Shown: positions 35,434-44,921, counted from the first letter of the stretch. The stretch is 64,000 nt of DNA from Paracoccus limosus (GCF_009711185.1 NZ_WMIF01000006.1:62001-126000), one strand, 5' to 3'. Notes: generated by a model not told the origin, from the letters alone. Translations and numbers: made by a program.

Positions 35434-36452
35434 TTGTATTCGATCAGCTCCGAACGGCGGCCCAGCAGGCGGCGCAGGTGGAACTCCAGCACGCCGCGCG
35501 CTTCGGGGAATTTTCCCAGCATGGTGTAAAAGGCGCGGGGCCAGCGGTCCTTGGGATCGGGATCGCGCAGCGCCATGCGCGCCACCTGCAGCGGATAGGC
35601 CAGCAGCAGCGCCCCGGTCCAGGGCGTGACCAGCAGGCCCAACAGGATCGCCAGCGGCAAGGCCACCGCCCAGATCAGCGCCCGCCGGGTTTCGCGCTGC
35701 CAAAAGCCTTCGGGGCCGGTGCGATGGCGCCACGAGACCTCGGCAAAGGCATGGCCCGCGCGGCGGGTGCGGCGCGACCATTGCCCAAGCCGGGTCATGG
35801 CCGCGTCATGCAGCGTCATCGGTGCGTCCAGCCGGCGAATGCTCCAGCCGGCGCGGGCCAGCCGCAGGCACATCTCAGGCTCTTCGCCGGCGATCAGGCC
35901 GGGATCATAGCCGCCGACCGACTCGAGCGCCGCGCGCCGTGCCAGCAGGTCGCCGCCGACGGCGCGGGCCGGGCCGACCGGCGTGTTCCATTCCGCATCG
36001 CACAGCCGGTTATAGATCGAAGCCTCGGGATGCCGTTCCCGCCGTCGCCCCGCCACCACCGCCAGCTGCGAATCCCCCGCCAGCGCCGTTAGCGCGGTGG
36101 CGATCCAGCCCGGCTCGACCTCGCAATCGCCATCGACGAATTGCACGAACTCGGCCTCGGTCAGGCGGGCGAGCCCGGCGTTGCGGGCGCGGGCGGCGGT
36201 AAAGGGGCCCGACATGTCCAACTGCACCACCTGCGCGCCCAGTTCTGTTGCACGAATGGCACTACCATCGGTTGAACCAGAATCGACATAGATCACCTGT
36301 CCCACCTGCGGCAGCAACGAGCGCAGGCAGCGGATCAGCCTTTCACCCTCATTGCGGCCGATGACGATGGCGGTGACGTCTGCCGGTGACAGGGTCACGG
36401 CATTTTGCCAAGCATTCTCGCGATCAGGGCTATTTTCGGTTGTCGTGTTCAT
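35430..36452 (-). CDS. Glycosyltransferase family 2 protein with C-terminal membrane segment
   Basis: Protein of 340 residues. The GT-A domain shows DVTAIVIGRNEGERLIRCLRSLL, VYVDSGSTDGS and FVQFVDGDCEVEPGW (DxD). Near residue 260, ALIWAVALPLAILLGLLVTPWTGALLLAYPL looks like one or two membrane spans, so the enzyme is probably anchored at the inner membrane. Its stop overlaps the start of the second GT2 gene by four bases, giving a two-gene operon divergent from the ATPase/chain-length/flippase genes. Confidence 0.88.
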   Translation of the reverse strand: MNTTTENSPDRENAWQNAVTLSPADVTAIVIGRNEGERLIRCLRSLLPQVGQVIYVDSGSTDGSAIRATELGAQVVQLDMSGPFTAARARNAGLARLTEAEFVQFVDGDCEVEPGWIATALTALAGDSQLAVVAGRRRERHPEASIYNRLCDAEWNTPVGPARAVGGDLLARRAALESVGGYDPGLIAGEEPEMCLRLARAGWSIRRLDAPMTLHDAAMTRLGQWSRRTRRAGHAFAEVSWRHRTGPEGFWQRETRRALIWAVALPLAILLGLLVTPWTGALLLAYPLQVARMALRDPDPKDRWPRAFYTMLGKFPEARGVLEFHLRRLLGRRSELIEYK

Positions 36453-36547
36453 GGCCGGGACGTTACCATGGCCCCGCTGGCAAAGTCATCGCCCCGCTGC
36501 GGCGACTTGGCTGGTGATGTACCACCAGAGGCAGAGGGGCCACAGGT
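36453..36547. promoter_or_regulatory. Divergent promoter gap with imperfect dyad
   Basis: This 95-base gap between the two-GT2 operon and the ATPase/Wzz/flippase operon contains an imperfect inverted repeat with arms AAGTC and GACTT (36483-36508) and inner CGC/GCG pairing. It could be a shared operator. No clear promoter hexamers were found. Confidence 0.3.
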
Positions 36548-37288
36548 TTGCAGGCCGACACAGGACAGGAACCCGACAGGAAGCCGGCAGGCACGATTGC
36601 GCCGCAGGATGCACGCCAGGTGCTGTCCAGCCCATTCATCCGGCGCGAGGCGGCGCGCGCCGCCGAGGATGCGGAACACGCAAGGGTTGTGGCAAAGCGG
36701 TTCGCGCTGCTGCGGACCCGTGTCCTGCGCGAGATGCGCAACCGGGACTGGAAGACGCTGGCCGTGGTGCCGCTGACGCTGGGGGCGGGCGGCAGCTTCG
36801 TCTCGGTCAATCTGGCGCTGGCCTTGGCGCGCCAGCCGCATACGCATGTGGTGCTGGCCGACATGGATCTGGCGCGGCCGAGCATTGCCGGCCAGCTGGG
36901 AATCCCCGGTTGCGACCCGATTTCGGCGGCACTGGCCGCAGGCCGCGCGCTCGACGAGCTTGCCCCGGTGATCGAAGAGGTGCCGAACCTGCGGGTGATC
37001 GCCCCGGCGCAGGCCGAGGACGAGGCGGCCGAGATTCTGCAGGACGAGGCGTTGGCCGCCGGCATGGCTCGGCTGGCGCGCAACAGCGCGACCCATGCGC
37101 TGGTGCTGATGGACATGGCGCCACTCTTGGGCGAGGACGAGGCGCTGGCCGCCCTGCCGCTGGCCGATGCGCTGCTGCTGGTGGCCGACGGGCGGCGCGG
37201 CACTGCTGCCGACATGGTGCAGGCCGAACGGTTGCTGGTCGGCATGCCGCCGGTCATGGGTATCATTCTGAACAAGTCCGATGATTGA
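36548..37288 (+). CDS. CpsD/BY-kinase-like ATPase with degenerate Walker A
   Basis: Protein of 246 residues related to the cytoplasmic kinase half of bacterial tyrosine kinases that control capsule chain length. The Walker A' region is present as VVLADMDLARPSIAGQLGIPG and the later VLMDMAPLLGEDEAL resembles Walker B. The Walker A, however, reads LGAGGSFVSVNLALALA: the usual GKS/T lysine is Gly. There is no C-terminal tyrosine cluster. It is therefore probably not an active kinase and may act as a binding or scaffold subunit. TTG start after GAGGGGCCACAGG. Followed after 24 bases by the chain-length protein, its expected partner. Confidence 0.8.
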   Translation: MQADTGQEPDRKPAGTIAPQDARQVLSSPFIRREAARAAEDAEHARVVAKRFALLRTRVLREMRNRDWKTLAVVPLTLGAGGSFVSVNLALALARQPHTHVVLADMDLARPSIAGQLGIPGCDPISAALAAGRALDELAPVIEEVPNLRVIAPAQAEDEAAEILQDEALAAGMARLARNSATHALVLMDMAPLLGEDEALAALPLADALLLVADGRRGTAADMVQAERLLVGMPPVMGIILNKSDD

Positions 37289-37312
37289 CGGGCGAGACGG
37301 GATTTAAGGGTT

Positions 37313-38815
37313 TTGGGTCCATTACAGACATTGCAGGACTTGATTTCGATGCTGTGGCGGCGTTTGCCGCTGGTGCTGACGGTCATGATCCTGGGCACGC
37401 TGATTTCGTTTTACTTCATCGTTTCGTCGCCGCGGGTCTATGAATCCAGCGCGGTGATTCAGGTCGATACCCCGGCGGTGACCGAGGCGGGCAGCGATTC
37501 GGCGCTGCCGGCTTCGCGCCGGGTGCAGCTGATCGAACAGCGTCTGATGGCGCGCGGCAACATCCGCGAGGTCATCACCGAACTGGGCTTGTTCACGGAC
37601 ACCCCCGGGCTGAGCGAGACCGACAAGATCGCCGCCGTGCGCAAATCGACCCGGATCGACAGCATCCAGGCCCCCGGCGTCGCGACCGAATCCGGCATGT
37701 CGCTGGCGGCCATCGTCATCACCTCGCAGGCCGAGACCCCCGACACGGCCGCAGCCCTGGCCAACTATTTCACCAACAGCGTCGTCAACCGCGACCGCGA
37801 GAACCGCGAGGCCCGGATCGCCGAGGCGCGTCAATATCTGACCGACGAAGAGGACCGGCTGAGCGACCAGCTGTCACGGCAGGACCGTCAGATCGCCGAA
37901 TTCAGCTCGGCCAATGAGGATGCGCTGCCCTCGTCGCAGGAATATCTGCAGACCGAGCTGGCGCAGCTGAACGCCTCGGAGGCGGCGCTGGACCGCGAGA
38001 TCATGGGCCTGCAACGCGGTCGGCTGGCGCTGGAGGCGGGCAGCACCGCCGCCGATGCCCGTCCCTCGGCCACGCTGGTCCAGCAGATCCGCACCGCCGA
38101 GATCGAGCTGGCGCAGGCGCGGCGCACGCTGGCCCCCGACCATCCCGAGATCAAGCGGCTCGAAGATCAGCTCAAGCGGCTGAACTCGGGCGGCGAGAGT
38201 GTTTCGGATGTGGTCGAGCGTCAGGGCGAACTTTACGACAGCCAGCTTGAACAGTTCCGCCAGCAAAAGGCGCAGATGCAGGACCGCCGCAAAGAGATCG
38301 AGCGGGCGCGCGCCAAGGCGCCGCAGGTGTCGCGCGATCTCGACAATATGGTGCGCCAGCAACGCCGGCTGCAGGACCGCTATGCCGAGATCTCGCGCCA
38401 GCTTGCGCAGGTCGAGACGCAGCAAAAGCTGATGGACAACGACCAGACCGAGCGTTTCGTGATTCTGGAACGGGCGCTGGCGCCGGAATATCCCGCCGCC
38501 TCGAACCGCAAGAAACGCGCGGCGCTGGGCCTGTTTGCCAGCATCGGGCTAAGCTTTGGCCTGGCCTTTATCCTTGAGATGCTGCACCCGGTGCTGCGCC
38601 GGACCGAGCAATTTGCCCGCGCGACCGGCACGCGGCCGGTGATCTCCTTGCCCTATCGCCCCAATGCGCGCGACATCCGCCTGAAACGGCTGAGCCTGAC
38701 CTATGTTGTCGTGCTGCTGATCGCTGGCGCCATCGCCATGCTGTGGCTGATCGGCGGCCTGCCGGGCGTCGCCTCGCCGGGCGTCGTGCCGGCGCCGACT
38801 GCGGGTCTGGGCTGA
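37313..38815 (+). CDS. Wzz/GumC-type polysaccharide chain-length determinant
   Basis: Polysaccharide co-polymerase of 500 residues. An N-terminal membrane span (LPLVLTVMILGTLISFYFIV, ~18-40) is followed by a periplasmic domain with long coiled-coil stretches (~160-370, rich in RQDRQIAEFSSANE, AEIELAQARRTL and RRKEIERARAKA). Further spans lie near 405 and 470. No fused kinase domain; the separate upstream ATPase-like protein would fill that role. TTG start at 37313 with AAGGG close by; other starts downstream are possible. Its stop and the flippase start share one base (TGATG), so the two are coupled. Confidence 0.88.
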   Translation: MGPLQTLQDLISMLWRRLPLVLTVMILGTLISFYFIVSSPRVYESSAVIQVDTPAVTEAGSDSALPASRRVQLIEQRLMARGNIREVITELGLFTDTPGLSETDKIAAVRKSTRIDSIQAPGVATESGMSLAAIVITSQAETPDTAAALANYFTNSVVNRDRENREARIAEARQYLTDEEDRLSDQLSRQDRQIAEFSSANEDALPSSQEYLQTELAQLNASEAALDREIMGLQRGRLALEAGSTAADARPSATLVQQIRTAEIELAQARRTLAPDHPEIKRLEDQLKRLNSGGESVSDVVERQGELYDSQLEQFRQQKAQMQDRRKEIERARAKAPQVSRDLDNMVRQQRRLQDRYAEISRQLAQVETQQKLMDNDQTERFVILERALAPEYPAASNRKKRAALGLFASIGLSFGLAFILEMLHPVLRRTEQFARATGTRPVISLPYRPNARDIRLKRLSLTYVVVLLIAGAIAMLWLIGGLPGVASPGVVPAPTAGLG

Positions 38816-40194
38816 TGCAGGATACAGCTGTGGATCCCGCCGGGGCCGAGCCGAAACCACCGGGCAAGAGTTTTGCGTCGCGCGCCTTGGGCAGCGGCGT
38901 CTGGACGATGGCGAATTTCGGCGGCGGACAGCTGATGCGTCTGGCGTCGAATCTGGTGCTGACGCGCATTCTCAGCCCGGACGATTTCGGGCTGATGGCG
39001 CTGGTGTCCAGCTTCATGATCGGGCTCAGCATGTTCAGCGACATGGGGCTGGGCCCGTCGATCATGCAAAGCAAGCGCGGAGACGATCCGGCTTTTCTGG
39101 ACACGGCCTGGACGATCAAGGTCATCCGCGGCTTCTTCATCTTTGGCACGGCTTGTCTGCTCGCCTATCCGCTGGCGCTGTTCTACAACGCCCCGGCGTT
39201 TGCCTGGGTGTTCCCGGCGGCGGCCAGCTCGATGCTGGTCGGCGGGTTCTTCCCGACCCGGATCGACAGCGCCGGCCGGCATCTGCAGATCGGCCGCCTG
39301 ACCATGATCGAGCTGTGCAACCAGCTGATCGGCATCCTGCTGACGGTGGCGGCGGCGCTGATCCTGCGCAACGTCTGGGCGCTGGTCTGGGGGCAGGTGC
39401 TGGGCGCCTTTGCCCAGCTGTTGATGTTCCATTACCTGCTGCCCGGCCATATCGACCGTTTCCGCATGGAAAAGGCCGCGCGCGAGGAAATCGTCAAATT
39501 CGGCAAATGGATCTTTTTCAGCACGATCTGCGGCTTCCTGCTGTTTCAGGGCGACCGGATCATTCTGGGCCGGGTGCTGACGCTGGACCATCTGGGCATC
39601 TACAACATCGGCCAGTTTCTGGCCACGGTGCCGGGCATGCTGGGCACCGCGATCGCCGGGCGGCTGTTCATCCCGATGTATCGCGAACATCCCCCGGGCG
39701 AGAGTGCCGGGAATTTCCGCACCATGGCCCGCACCCGCGCCGGCTTTACCGGGCTATTGCTGTTTGTGGGCATCACGCTGGCGCTGATCGGGCCGTGGAT
39801 GGTCGATCACCTTTACGACCCGCGCTATCACCGCGCCGGCGGCATTCTGGTCGCCATCGCCTGCATCCAGATGCTGCTGGTGATCCCGCTCAGCTATGAG
39901 ACGGCGGCGCTGGCCGGGGGCGACTCGCGCGGGTTCTTTGTCATGCAATGCAGCCGGGCGATGATCTATCTGGCGCTGGTGCTGATCGGCGCATGGTGGG
40001 GCGGGCTGACCGGCCTTTTGGTGGGACAGGCGCTGGCGCAGGTTTTCTGCTATCCGGTGTCGGTCTGGATGGCGCGGCGGCAACGCGCCTGGGATCCGCG
40101 CCATGATGTCGTCGCCGGCGCGGTTGCGGTCATCGGCGCGGCAATCGCGCTCGGATTGCATGGCGAGGTCGTTGCGGCGGCATTGCTGCACTAG
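38815..40194 (+). CDS. Polysaccharide flippase (Wzx/MOP superfamily)
   Basis: Integral membrane protein of 459 residues with about 12 hydrophobic segments. The N-terminus carries the family-like VWTMANFGGGQLMRLASNLVLTRILSPDDFGLMALV and later SKRGDDPAFLDTAWTIKVIRG, as in Wzx-like exporters of the WzxC branch. The ATG at 38815 overlaps the chain-length stop; a longer open frame to 38743 lies inside that gene. It would move the lipid-linked repeat unit across the inner membrane, completing the initiation, extension, flipping and polymerisation steps present in this locus. Confidence 0.9.
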   Translation: MQDTAVDPAGAEPKPPGKSFASRALGSGVWTMANFGGGQLMRLASNLVLTRILSPDDFGLMALVSSFMIGLSMFSDMGLGPSIMQSKRGDDPAFLDTAWTIKVIRGFFIFGTACLLAYPLALFYNAPAFAWVFPAAASSMLVGGFFPTRIDSAGRHLQIGRLTMIELCNQLIGILLTVAAALILRNVWALVWGQVLGAFAQLLMFHYLLPGHIDRFRMEKAAREEIVKFGKWIFFSTICGFLLFQGDRIILGRVLTLDHLGIYNIGQFLATVPGMLGTAIAGRLFIPMYREHPPGESAGNFRTMARTRAGFTGLLLFVGITLALIGPWMVDHLYDPRYHRAGGILVAIACIQMLLVIPLSYETAALAGGDSRGFFVMQCSRAMIYLALVLIGAWWGGLTGLLVGQALAQVFCYPVSVWMARRQRAWDPRHDVVAGAVAVIGAAIALGLHGEVVAAALLH

Positions 40195-40234
40195 CTGCAG
40201 GCATAGCGTGCATTTTCTGCACTTCTTCCCGGCG

Positions 40235-40257
40235 TCAGCCTCCGCTAATGAGGCTGA
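40235..40257 (+). promoter_or_regulatory. Leader hairpin just before the maeB ribosome site
   Basis: TCAGCCTC and GAGGCTGA form a perfect 8-bp stem with loop CGCTAAT, five bases before the AGGAGG of maeB. There is no T-run. Its position suggests an effect on translation or mRNA stability, or an operator; a GTGCA/TGCAC repeat lies just upstream (about 40208-40222). Confidence 0.45.
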
Positions 40258-40274
40258 AAGCCAGGAGGAACATA

Positions 40275-42557
40275 ATGAGCGACGACAATACGCCCCGCCG
40301 GTCCCGGATCACCCCCGAGGAGGCGCTTGCCTACCATATGGAGCCGCGACCGGGGAAATACGACATTGTCGCCTCGACGCCGATGGCCACGCAGCGGGAT
40401 CTGTCGCTGGCCTATTCCCCTGGCGTGGCGGTCCCGGTGCAGGCCATCGCCGACCGGCCCGAAACCGCCTATGACTATACCGTCAAGGGCAATATGGTCG
40501 CCGTCATCTCGAACGGCACCGCGATCCTCGGGATGGGCAACCTTGGTGCGCTGGCCTCGAAGCCGGTGATGGAGGGTAAGGCGGTGCTCTTCAAGCGCTT
40601 TGCCGATGTGAACGCCATCGACATCGAGCTGGACACCGAAGACCCCGAAGAGATCATCAACGCCGTCAAGCTGATGGGGCCGACCTTTGGCGGCATCAAC
40701 CTTGAGGACATCAAGGCGCCGGAATGCTTCATCATCGAGCAGCGCCTGAAAGAGCTGATGGACATTCCGGTGTTCCACGATGACCAGCACGGCACCGCCG
40801 TGATCTGCGCGGCCGGGCTCATCAACGCGCTGGAAATCAGCGGCAAGAAGATCGAGGACGTGCGCATCGTGCTGAACGGTGCCGGCGCGGCCGGGATCGC
40901 CTGTCTGGAACTGCTGAAATCCATGGGCGCGCGGCATGACAATTGCATCATGTGCGACACCAAGGGCGTGATCTACCAGGGCCGCACCGAGGGCATGAAC
41001 CAGTGGAAATCGGCCCATGCCGCCAATACCGACGCCCGCACGCTGGAGGATGCGATGCGCGGCGCCGACGTTTTCCTGGGCGTTTCGGCCAAGGGCGCGG
41101 TGACGCCAGAGATGGTGCAGGCGATGGCCGACAATCCGGTCATCTTTGCCATGGCCAACCCCGACCCGGAAATCACCCCCGAAGAGGCGCATGCCGTGCG
41201 TCCCGACGCCATCGTCGCGACCGGGCGCAGCGACTATCCGAACCAGGTCAACAACGTCCTTGGCTTTCCCTATCTGTTCCGGGGCGCGCTGGACATCCAT
41301 GCCCGCGCCATCAATGACGAGATGAAGATCGCCTGCGCCCGCGCGCTGGCCGAACTCGCGCGCGAGGACGTGCCGGACGAGGTGGCGGTGGCTTACGGTC
41401 GCAAGCTGCAATTCGGCCGCGACTATATCATCCCGACGCCGTTCGACCCGCGCCTGATCCATGTCGTGCCGCCGGCGGTGGCGCAGGCGGGCATGGACAC
41501 GGGCGTCGCCCGCCGGCCCATCATCGACATGGACGGCTACACGCAGTCGCTCAAGGCGCGCATGGATCCGACCGCAGCCATCCTGCAAGGCATCCATGCC
41601 CGCGCCCGTCAGGCGCAAGCCCGGATGATCTTTGCCGAAGGCGACGATCCGCGCGTGCTGCGTGCCGCCGTGGCCTGGCAGCGGGGCGGCATGGGCCAGT
41701 CCATCGTCATTGGCCGCGAAGCCGATGTGAAGGACAAGCTGGAGGCTGCCGGTCTGGCCGATGCCGCGCGGGAACTGATGGTGGTGAACGCCTCGAATTC
41801 GCGCCATCTGGAACAATATCACGAGACGCTTTACGCCCGCCTGCAACGCAAGGGTGTTGATCGCGAGGATGCCTACAAACTGGCGAACCGCGACCGGCAT
41901 GTCTTTGCCTCGTTGATGCTGGCGCATGGCCATGGCGACGGGCTGGTGACGGGGGCGACGCGCAAGAACGCCCATGTTCTGGCACAGATCGGAAATGTCT
42001 TTGACGTGACCCCCGCTGCCGGCGCGGTCGGCATCACCACCGTGCTGCACAATGGGCGCGTTATCCTGATCGGCGATACGCTGGTGCATGAATGGCCCGA
42101 GGCCGAGGATCTGGCCGATATTGCCACCCGGGGCGCGCATGTGGCGCGCGGGCTTGGGCTTGATCCGCGCGTGGCCTTCCTGTCCTTCTCGAACTTCGGC
42201 TATCCGGTCAGCGAACGCGCGGTCAAGATGGCCCATGCCACCGATGTCCTCGACGCCCGCAAGGTCGATTTCGAATATGAGGGCGAGATGACCGTCGACG
42301 TGGCGCTGAACCCGGCGCAGGCAGCGAAATACCCGTTCTCGCGCCTGACCGGCCCGGCGAACGTGCTGGTGGTGCCGGCGCGGCATTCGGCCTCGATCTC
42401 GGTCAAGCTGCTGCAAGAGATGGCGGGGGCGACCGTGGTCGGTCCGATCCTGACCGGCGTGCCGCATCCGATCCAGATCTGTTCGACCGGCTCGACGGTG
42501 AACGACATCCTGAACATGGCGGCCATCGCCGCCGGGCGTCTGGGTCAGGTCAGGTAA
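40275..42557 (+). CDS. maeB: NADP-dependent malic enzyme, MaeB type
   Basis: Decarboxylates malate to pyruvate with NAD(P)+ reduction, linking the TCA cycle to pyruvate. 760 residues, the usual length of the two-domain form. The N-terminal ~430 residues are the malic enzyme (VFHDDQHGTAVICAAGL, NGAGAAGIACLELL, the nucleotide-binding VFLGVSAKGAVT). The C-terminal ~320 residues are phosphotransacetylase-like (RQAQARMIFAEGDDPRVLRAA, HGHGDGLVTGATR) and are thought to be regulatory. The ATG at 40275 has AGGAGG seven bases upstream. It stands just outside the polysaccharide locus as a single gene. Confidence 0.97.
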   Translation: MSDDNTPRRSRITPEEALAYHMEPRPGKYDIVASTPMATQRDLSLAYSPGVAVPVQAIADRPETAYDYTVKGNMVAVISNGTAILGMGNLGALASKPVMEGKAVLFKRFADVNAIDIELDTEDPEEIINAVKLMGPTFGGINLEDIKAPECFIIEQRLKELMDIPVFHDDQHGTAVICAAGLINALEISGKKIEDVRIVLNGAGAAGIACLELLKSMGARHDNCIMCDTKGVIYQGRTEGMNQWKSAHAANTDARTLEDAMRGADVFLGVSAKGAVTPEMVQAMADNPVIFAMANPDPEITPEEAHAVRPDAIVATGRSDYPNQVNNVLGFPYLFRGALDIHARAINDEMKIACARALAELAREDVPDEVAVAYGRKLQFGRDYIIPTPFDPRLIHVVPPAVAQAGMDTGVARRPIIDMDGYTQSLKARMDPTAAILQGIHARARQAQARMIFAEGDDPRVLRAAVAWQRGGMGQSIVIGREADVKDKLEAAGLADAARELMVVNASNSRHLEQYHETLYARLQRKGVDREDAYKLANRDRHVFASLMLAHGHGDGLVTGATRKNAHVLAQIGNVFDVTPAAGAVGITTVLHNGRVILIGDTLVHEWPEAEDLADIATRGAHVARGLGLDPRVAFLSFSNFGYPVSERAVKMAHATDVLDARKVDFEYEGEMTVDVALNPAQAAKYPFSRLTGPANVLVVPARHSASISVKLLQEMAGATVVGPILTGVPHPIQICSTGSTVNDILNMAAIAAGRLGQVR

Positions 42558-42599
42558 GGGCGGAAACGCCAGCTCCGGCGGCCGGCATCGGCCGCCGGG

Positions 42600-43466
42600 T
42601 CAAAGAGCGCGAAAGCACGAGGCGGCTGTGACTGGCCCCTCGGTTTCGACCGCGCCGATCTCGGCCAGGGCCAGCAGATGCGCCAGGACGTTGCGGCTGG
42701 CGGCGCGCTGCAATTGCGCCGGCACGTCATAGATCCGACGCGCCAGCCCCTCGGCATCATCCGGCGCCTGTCGCAGCGCGGCCAGAATCTGGCCGGTGCG
42801 GTCACGCCGGTGCCGCGCCAGCTCGGCCAGACGCGCCGCCGGGGCATCGATCGGCGCGCCATGCGCGGGCCAAAGCTGGCGCGCATCCTCGGCCTCAAGC
42901 CGGGTCAGGCTGCGGAAATAATCGGCCAGATCGCCGTCGGGCGGCGAGATCAGCGTCGATGACCAGCCCATCACCACATCGCCGCACAGGATCGCATCCC
43001 CCAACCGAAAGCTGAGATGGCCGGCGAAATGGCCGGGCGTGTGCAGCGCGGTCAGCGCCCATTCGTCGCTTTCGATCCGTGCCCCGTCACCCAGCAGCTG
43101 ATCGGGCAGGAAATCGCGGTCCAGCCCCTCGCCACCGGCGATGCCGCCTTGCGCTGCCAGCCGCTGCATCAGGGCCGAGCGCCCGGCCTCAGCCGGGCCA
43201 AAGCCAAGGATCGGCGCCCCGGTCGCCTGCGCCAGCGCCCGCGCCCCGCCGGAATGGTCCAGATGCGCATGGGTGATCAGGATATGGCTGATTTCGGCCC
43301 CCGCTACGGCATTCAGGATCGCCTGACGGTGTTTGGGCAGGTCCGGGCCGGGATCGATCACCGCGATCTGCCGGCGCCCGACCAGAAACGTATTCGTGCC
43401 CGGCCCGGTCAGGGGCGAGGGGTTGGCGGCAGTCAGGACTCGCAGGGCTTCCGGGGCTTGGGTCAT
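42600..43466 (-). CDS. MBL-fold metallo-hydrolase
   Basis: Metallo-beta-lactamase fold protein of 288 residues. The metal-binding motif is H66-x-H68-x-D70-H71 in THAHLDHSGG, with further ligands likely in HTPGHFAGH and CGDVVMG. The domain plan, with a C-terminal winged-helix-like segment after the hydrolase, resembles the LACTB2-like branch. The substrate may be a thioester, lactone or nucleic acid; it cannot be fixed from sequence. Single gene, divergent from the sensor kinase and convergent with maeB. Confidence 0.9.
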   Translation of the reverse strand: MTQAPEALRVLTAANPSPLTGPGTNTFLVGRRQIAVIDPGPDLPKHRQAILNAVAGAEISHILITHAHLDHSGGARALAQATGAPILGFGPAEAGRSALMQRLAAQGGIAGGEGLDRDFLPDQLLGDGARIESDEWALTALHTPGHFAGHLSFRLGDAILCGDVVMGWSSTLISPPDGDLADYFRSLTRLEAEDARQLWPAHGAPIDAPAARLAELARHRRDRTGQILAALRQAPDDAEGLARRIYDVPAQLQRAASRNVLAHLLALAEIGAVETEGPVTAASCFRAL

Positions 43467-43522
43467 GGCGCTAAGCTAGCCTGCGACAGCCCCCTTGCGA
43501 AAGGGGCGCAAGGGGTGGGGCG

Positions 43523-44863
43523 ATGGAATTCGACTGGCTGAAGCGGGTGATGCCTCGCGGTCTTTACGGCAGGGCGGCGCTGATCCTGTTCCTGCCGGTG
43601 GTGGTGGTCACGGTCGTGGTGACGGTGGTGTTCCTGCAGCGGCATTTCGAGGATGTGACGCTGCAGATGACCGGCGGCATGGCGCGCGAGATCGCGCTGG
43701 TCGCAACCCGCATCGACGCGGCGCCGGATCTGGAAAGCGCCCGCCGTGCCGCGCTGGACGACGCCGGCCCTTTGGGGCTGGAGCTGCACATGCCGGCGCG
43801 CGCCCCGGGGCAGGATTGGGTCGGCACTTTCGATCTGTCCGGCCGGGTGGTGATCCGCACGCTGCATGCCGCGATCCCGCAGGTGATCGGCGTCGATCTG
43901 ACCCAGCGGCGCGAGGTGCGGGCCACGCTGGCGGGCCGTTTTGGGCCCTATGAGCTGGTGTTCCCGCGCGAGCGGGTCAGCGCCTCGAACCCGCATCAAT
44001 TGCTGGTGCTGATGATCGGCACCTCGCTTTTGATGACCGCCATCGCCACGATCTTTCTGCGCAACCAGCTGCGCCCGATCAAGCGTCTGGCGCGCGCCGC
44101 CGAGGAATATGGCAAGGGCCGGATCATCCCCTATCGTCCCGCCGGCGCCAGCGAGATCCGGAGCGCCGGCACCGCCTTTCTGGAGATGCGCGCCCGGATC
44201 GAGCGCCAGAACGAGCAGCGCAAGCAGATGCTGTCGGGTGTCAGCCACGACCTGCGCACGCCCTTGACCCGGCTGCGGCTGGGCCTGTCGATGCTGTCAC
44301 CCGACCTGCCGCCCGAACCCGATGAGATCGCGGCGCTGGAGGGTGATGTCGCGGCGATGGGGCGGATGGTCGACGCCTTTCTGGACCATGCCCGCGATGC
44401 GGCGCAGGATGCGCCGCCCGAGACGGTGCTGGCGTTGAATTTCGTGCGCGGCATCGTCGCCGACGCCCGGCGCGGCGGACAGGCAGTGGTGCTGGGCCCG
44501 CTGCAGGGCGATCTGGGCGGTAAGGCCACGTTCCGGCAGGACAGTCTGCGCCGCGCGGTCGAAAACCTGATCGGCAATGCCGTGCGCTATGGCGAGCGCG
44601 CCGAGGTCGAGGCCGCACTGGGGCCGAGCTATTTCCGCATCTCGGTCGAGGATGACGGGCCGGGCATCCCGCCCGAAAGCCGCGAAGAGGCGCTGAAGCC
44701 CTTTACCCGGCTGGACGCGGCGCGCAACCAGAACCGGGGGCAGGGCGTGGGGTTGGGCCTGTCGATTGCCACCGACATCGCCCGCGCCCATGGCGGGCAA
44801 TTGCGGCTGGTCAAGGGCGAACGGCTGGGCGGGCTGCGCGCCGAGATCGTGATTCCACGCTAG
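43523..44863 (+). CDS. EnvZ-like sensor histidine kinase
   Basis: Membrane sensor kinase of 446 residues. Two membrane spans (~19-40, and ~155-175 in LLVLMIGTSLLMTAIATIFL) enclose a periplasmic domain of about 115 residues. A HAMP linker (~175-225) is followed by the dimerisation/phosphotransfer domain with H242 in SGVSHDLRTPLTRL and a HATPase domain with AVENLIGNAVRYG, EDDGPGIP and GVGLGLSIA. No response regulator is adjacent: fabD follows and an MBL hydrolase lies upstream, so its partner is encoded elsewhere. Confidence 0.94.
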   Translation: MEFDWLKRVMPRGLYGRAALILFLPVVVVTVVVTVVFLQRHFEDVTLQMTGGMAREIALVATRIDAAPDLESARRAALDDAGPLGLELHMPARAPGQDWVGTFDLSGRVVIRTLHAAIPQVIGVDLTQRREVRATLAGRFGPYELVFPRERVSASNPHQLLVLMIGTSLLMTAIATIFLRNQLRPIKRLARAAEEYGKGRIIPYRPAGASEIRSAGTAFLEMRARIERQNEQRKQMLSGVSHDLRTPLTRLRLGLSMLSPDLPPEPDEIAALEGDVAAMGRMVDAFLDHARDAAQDAPPETVLALNFVRGIVADARRGGQAVVLGPLQGDLGGKATFRQDSLRRAVENLIGNAVRYGERAEVEAALGPSYFRISVEDDGPGIPPESREEALKPFTRLDAARNQNRGQGVGLGLSIATDIARAHGGQLRLVKGERLGGLRAEIVIPR

Positions 44864-44921
44864 CCGAGCCGGGGCGGAGCCGCTAAGGCTGGTACAAAGA
44901 AAAGCAAGAAGGACATGCAGG

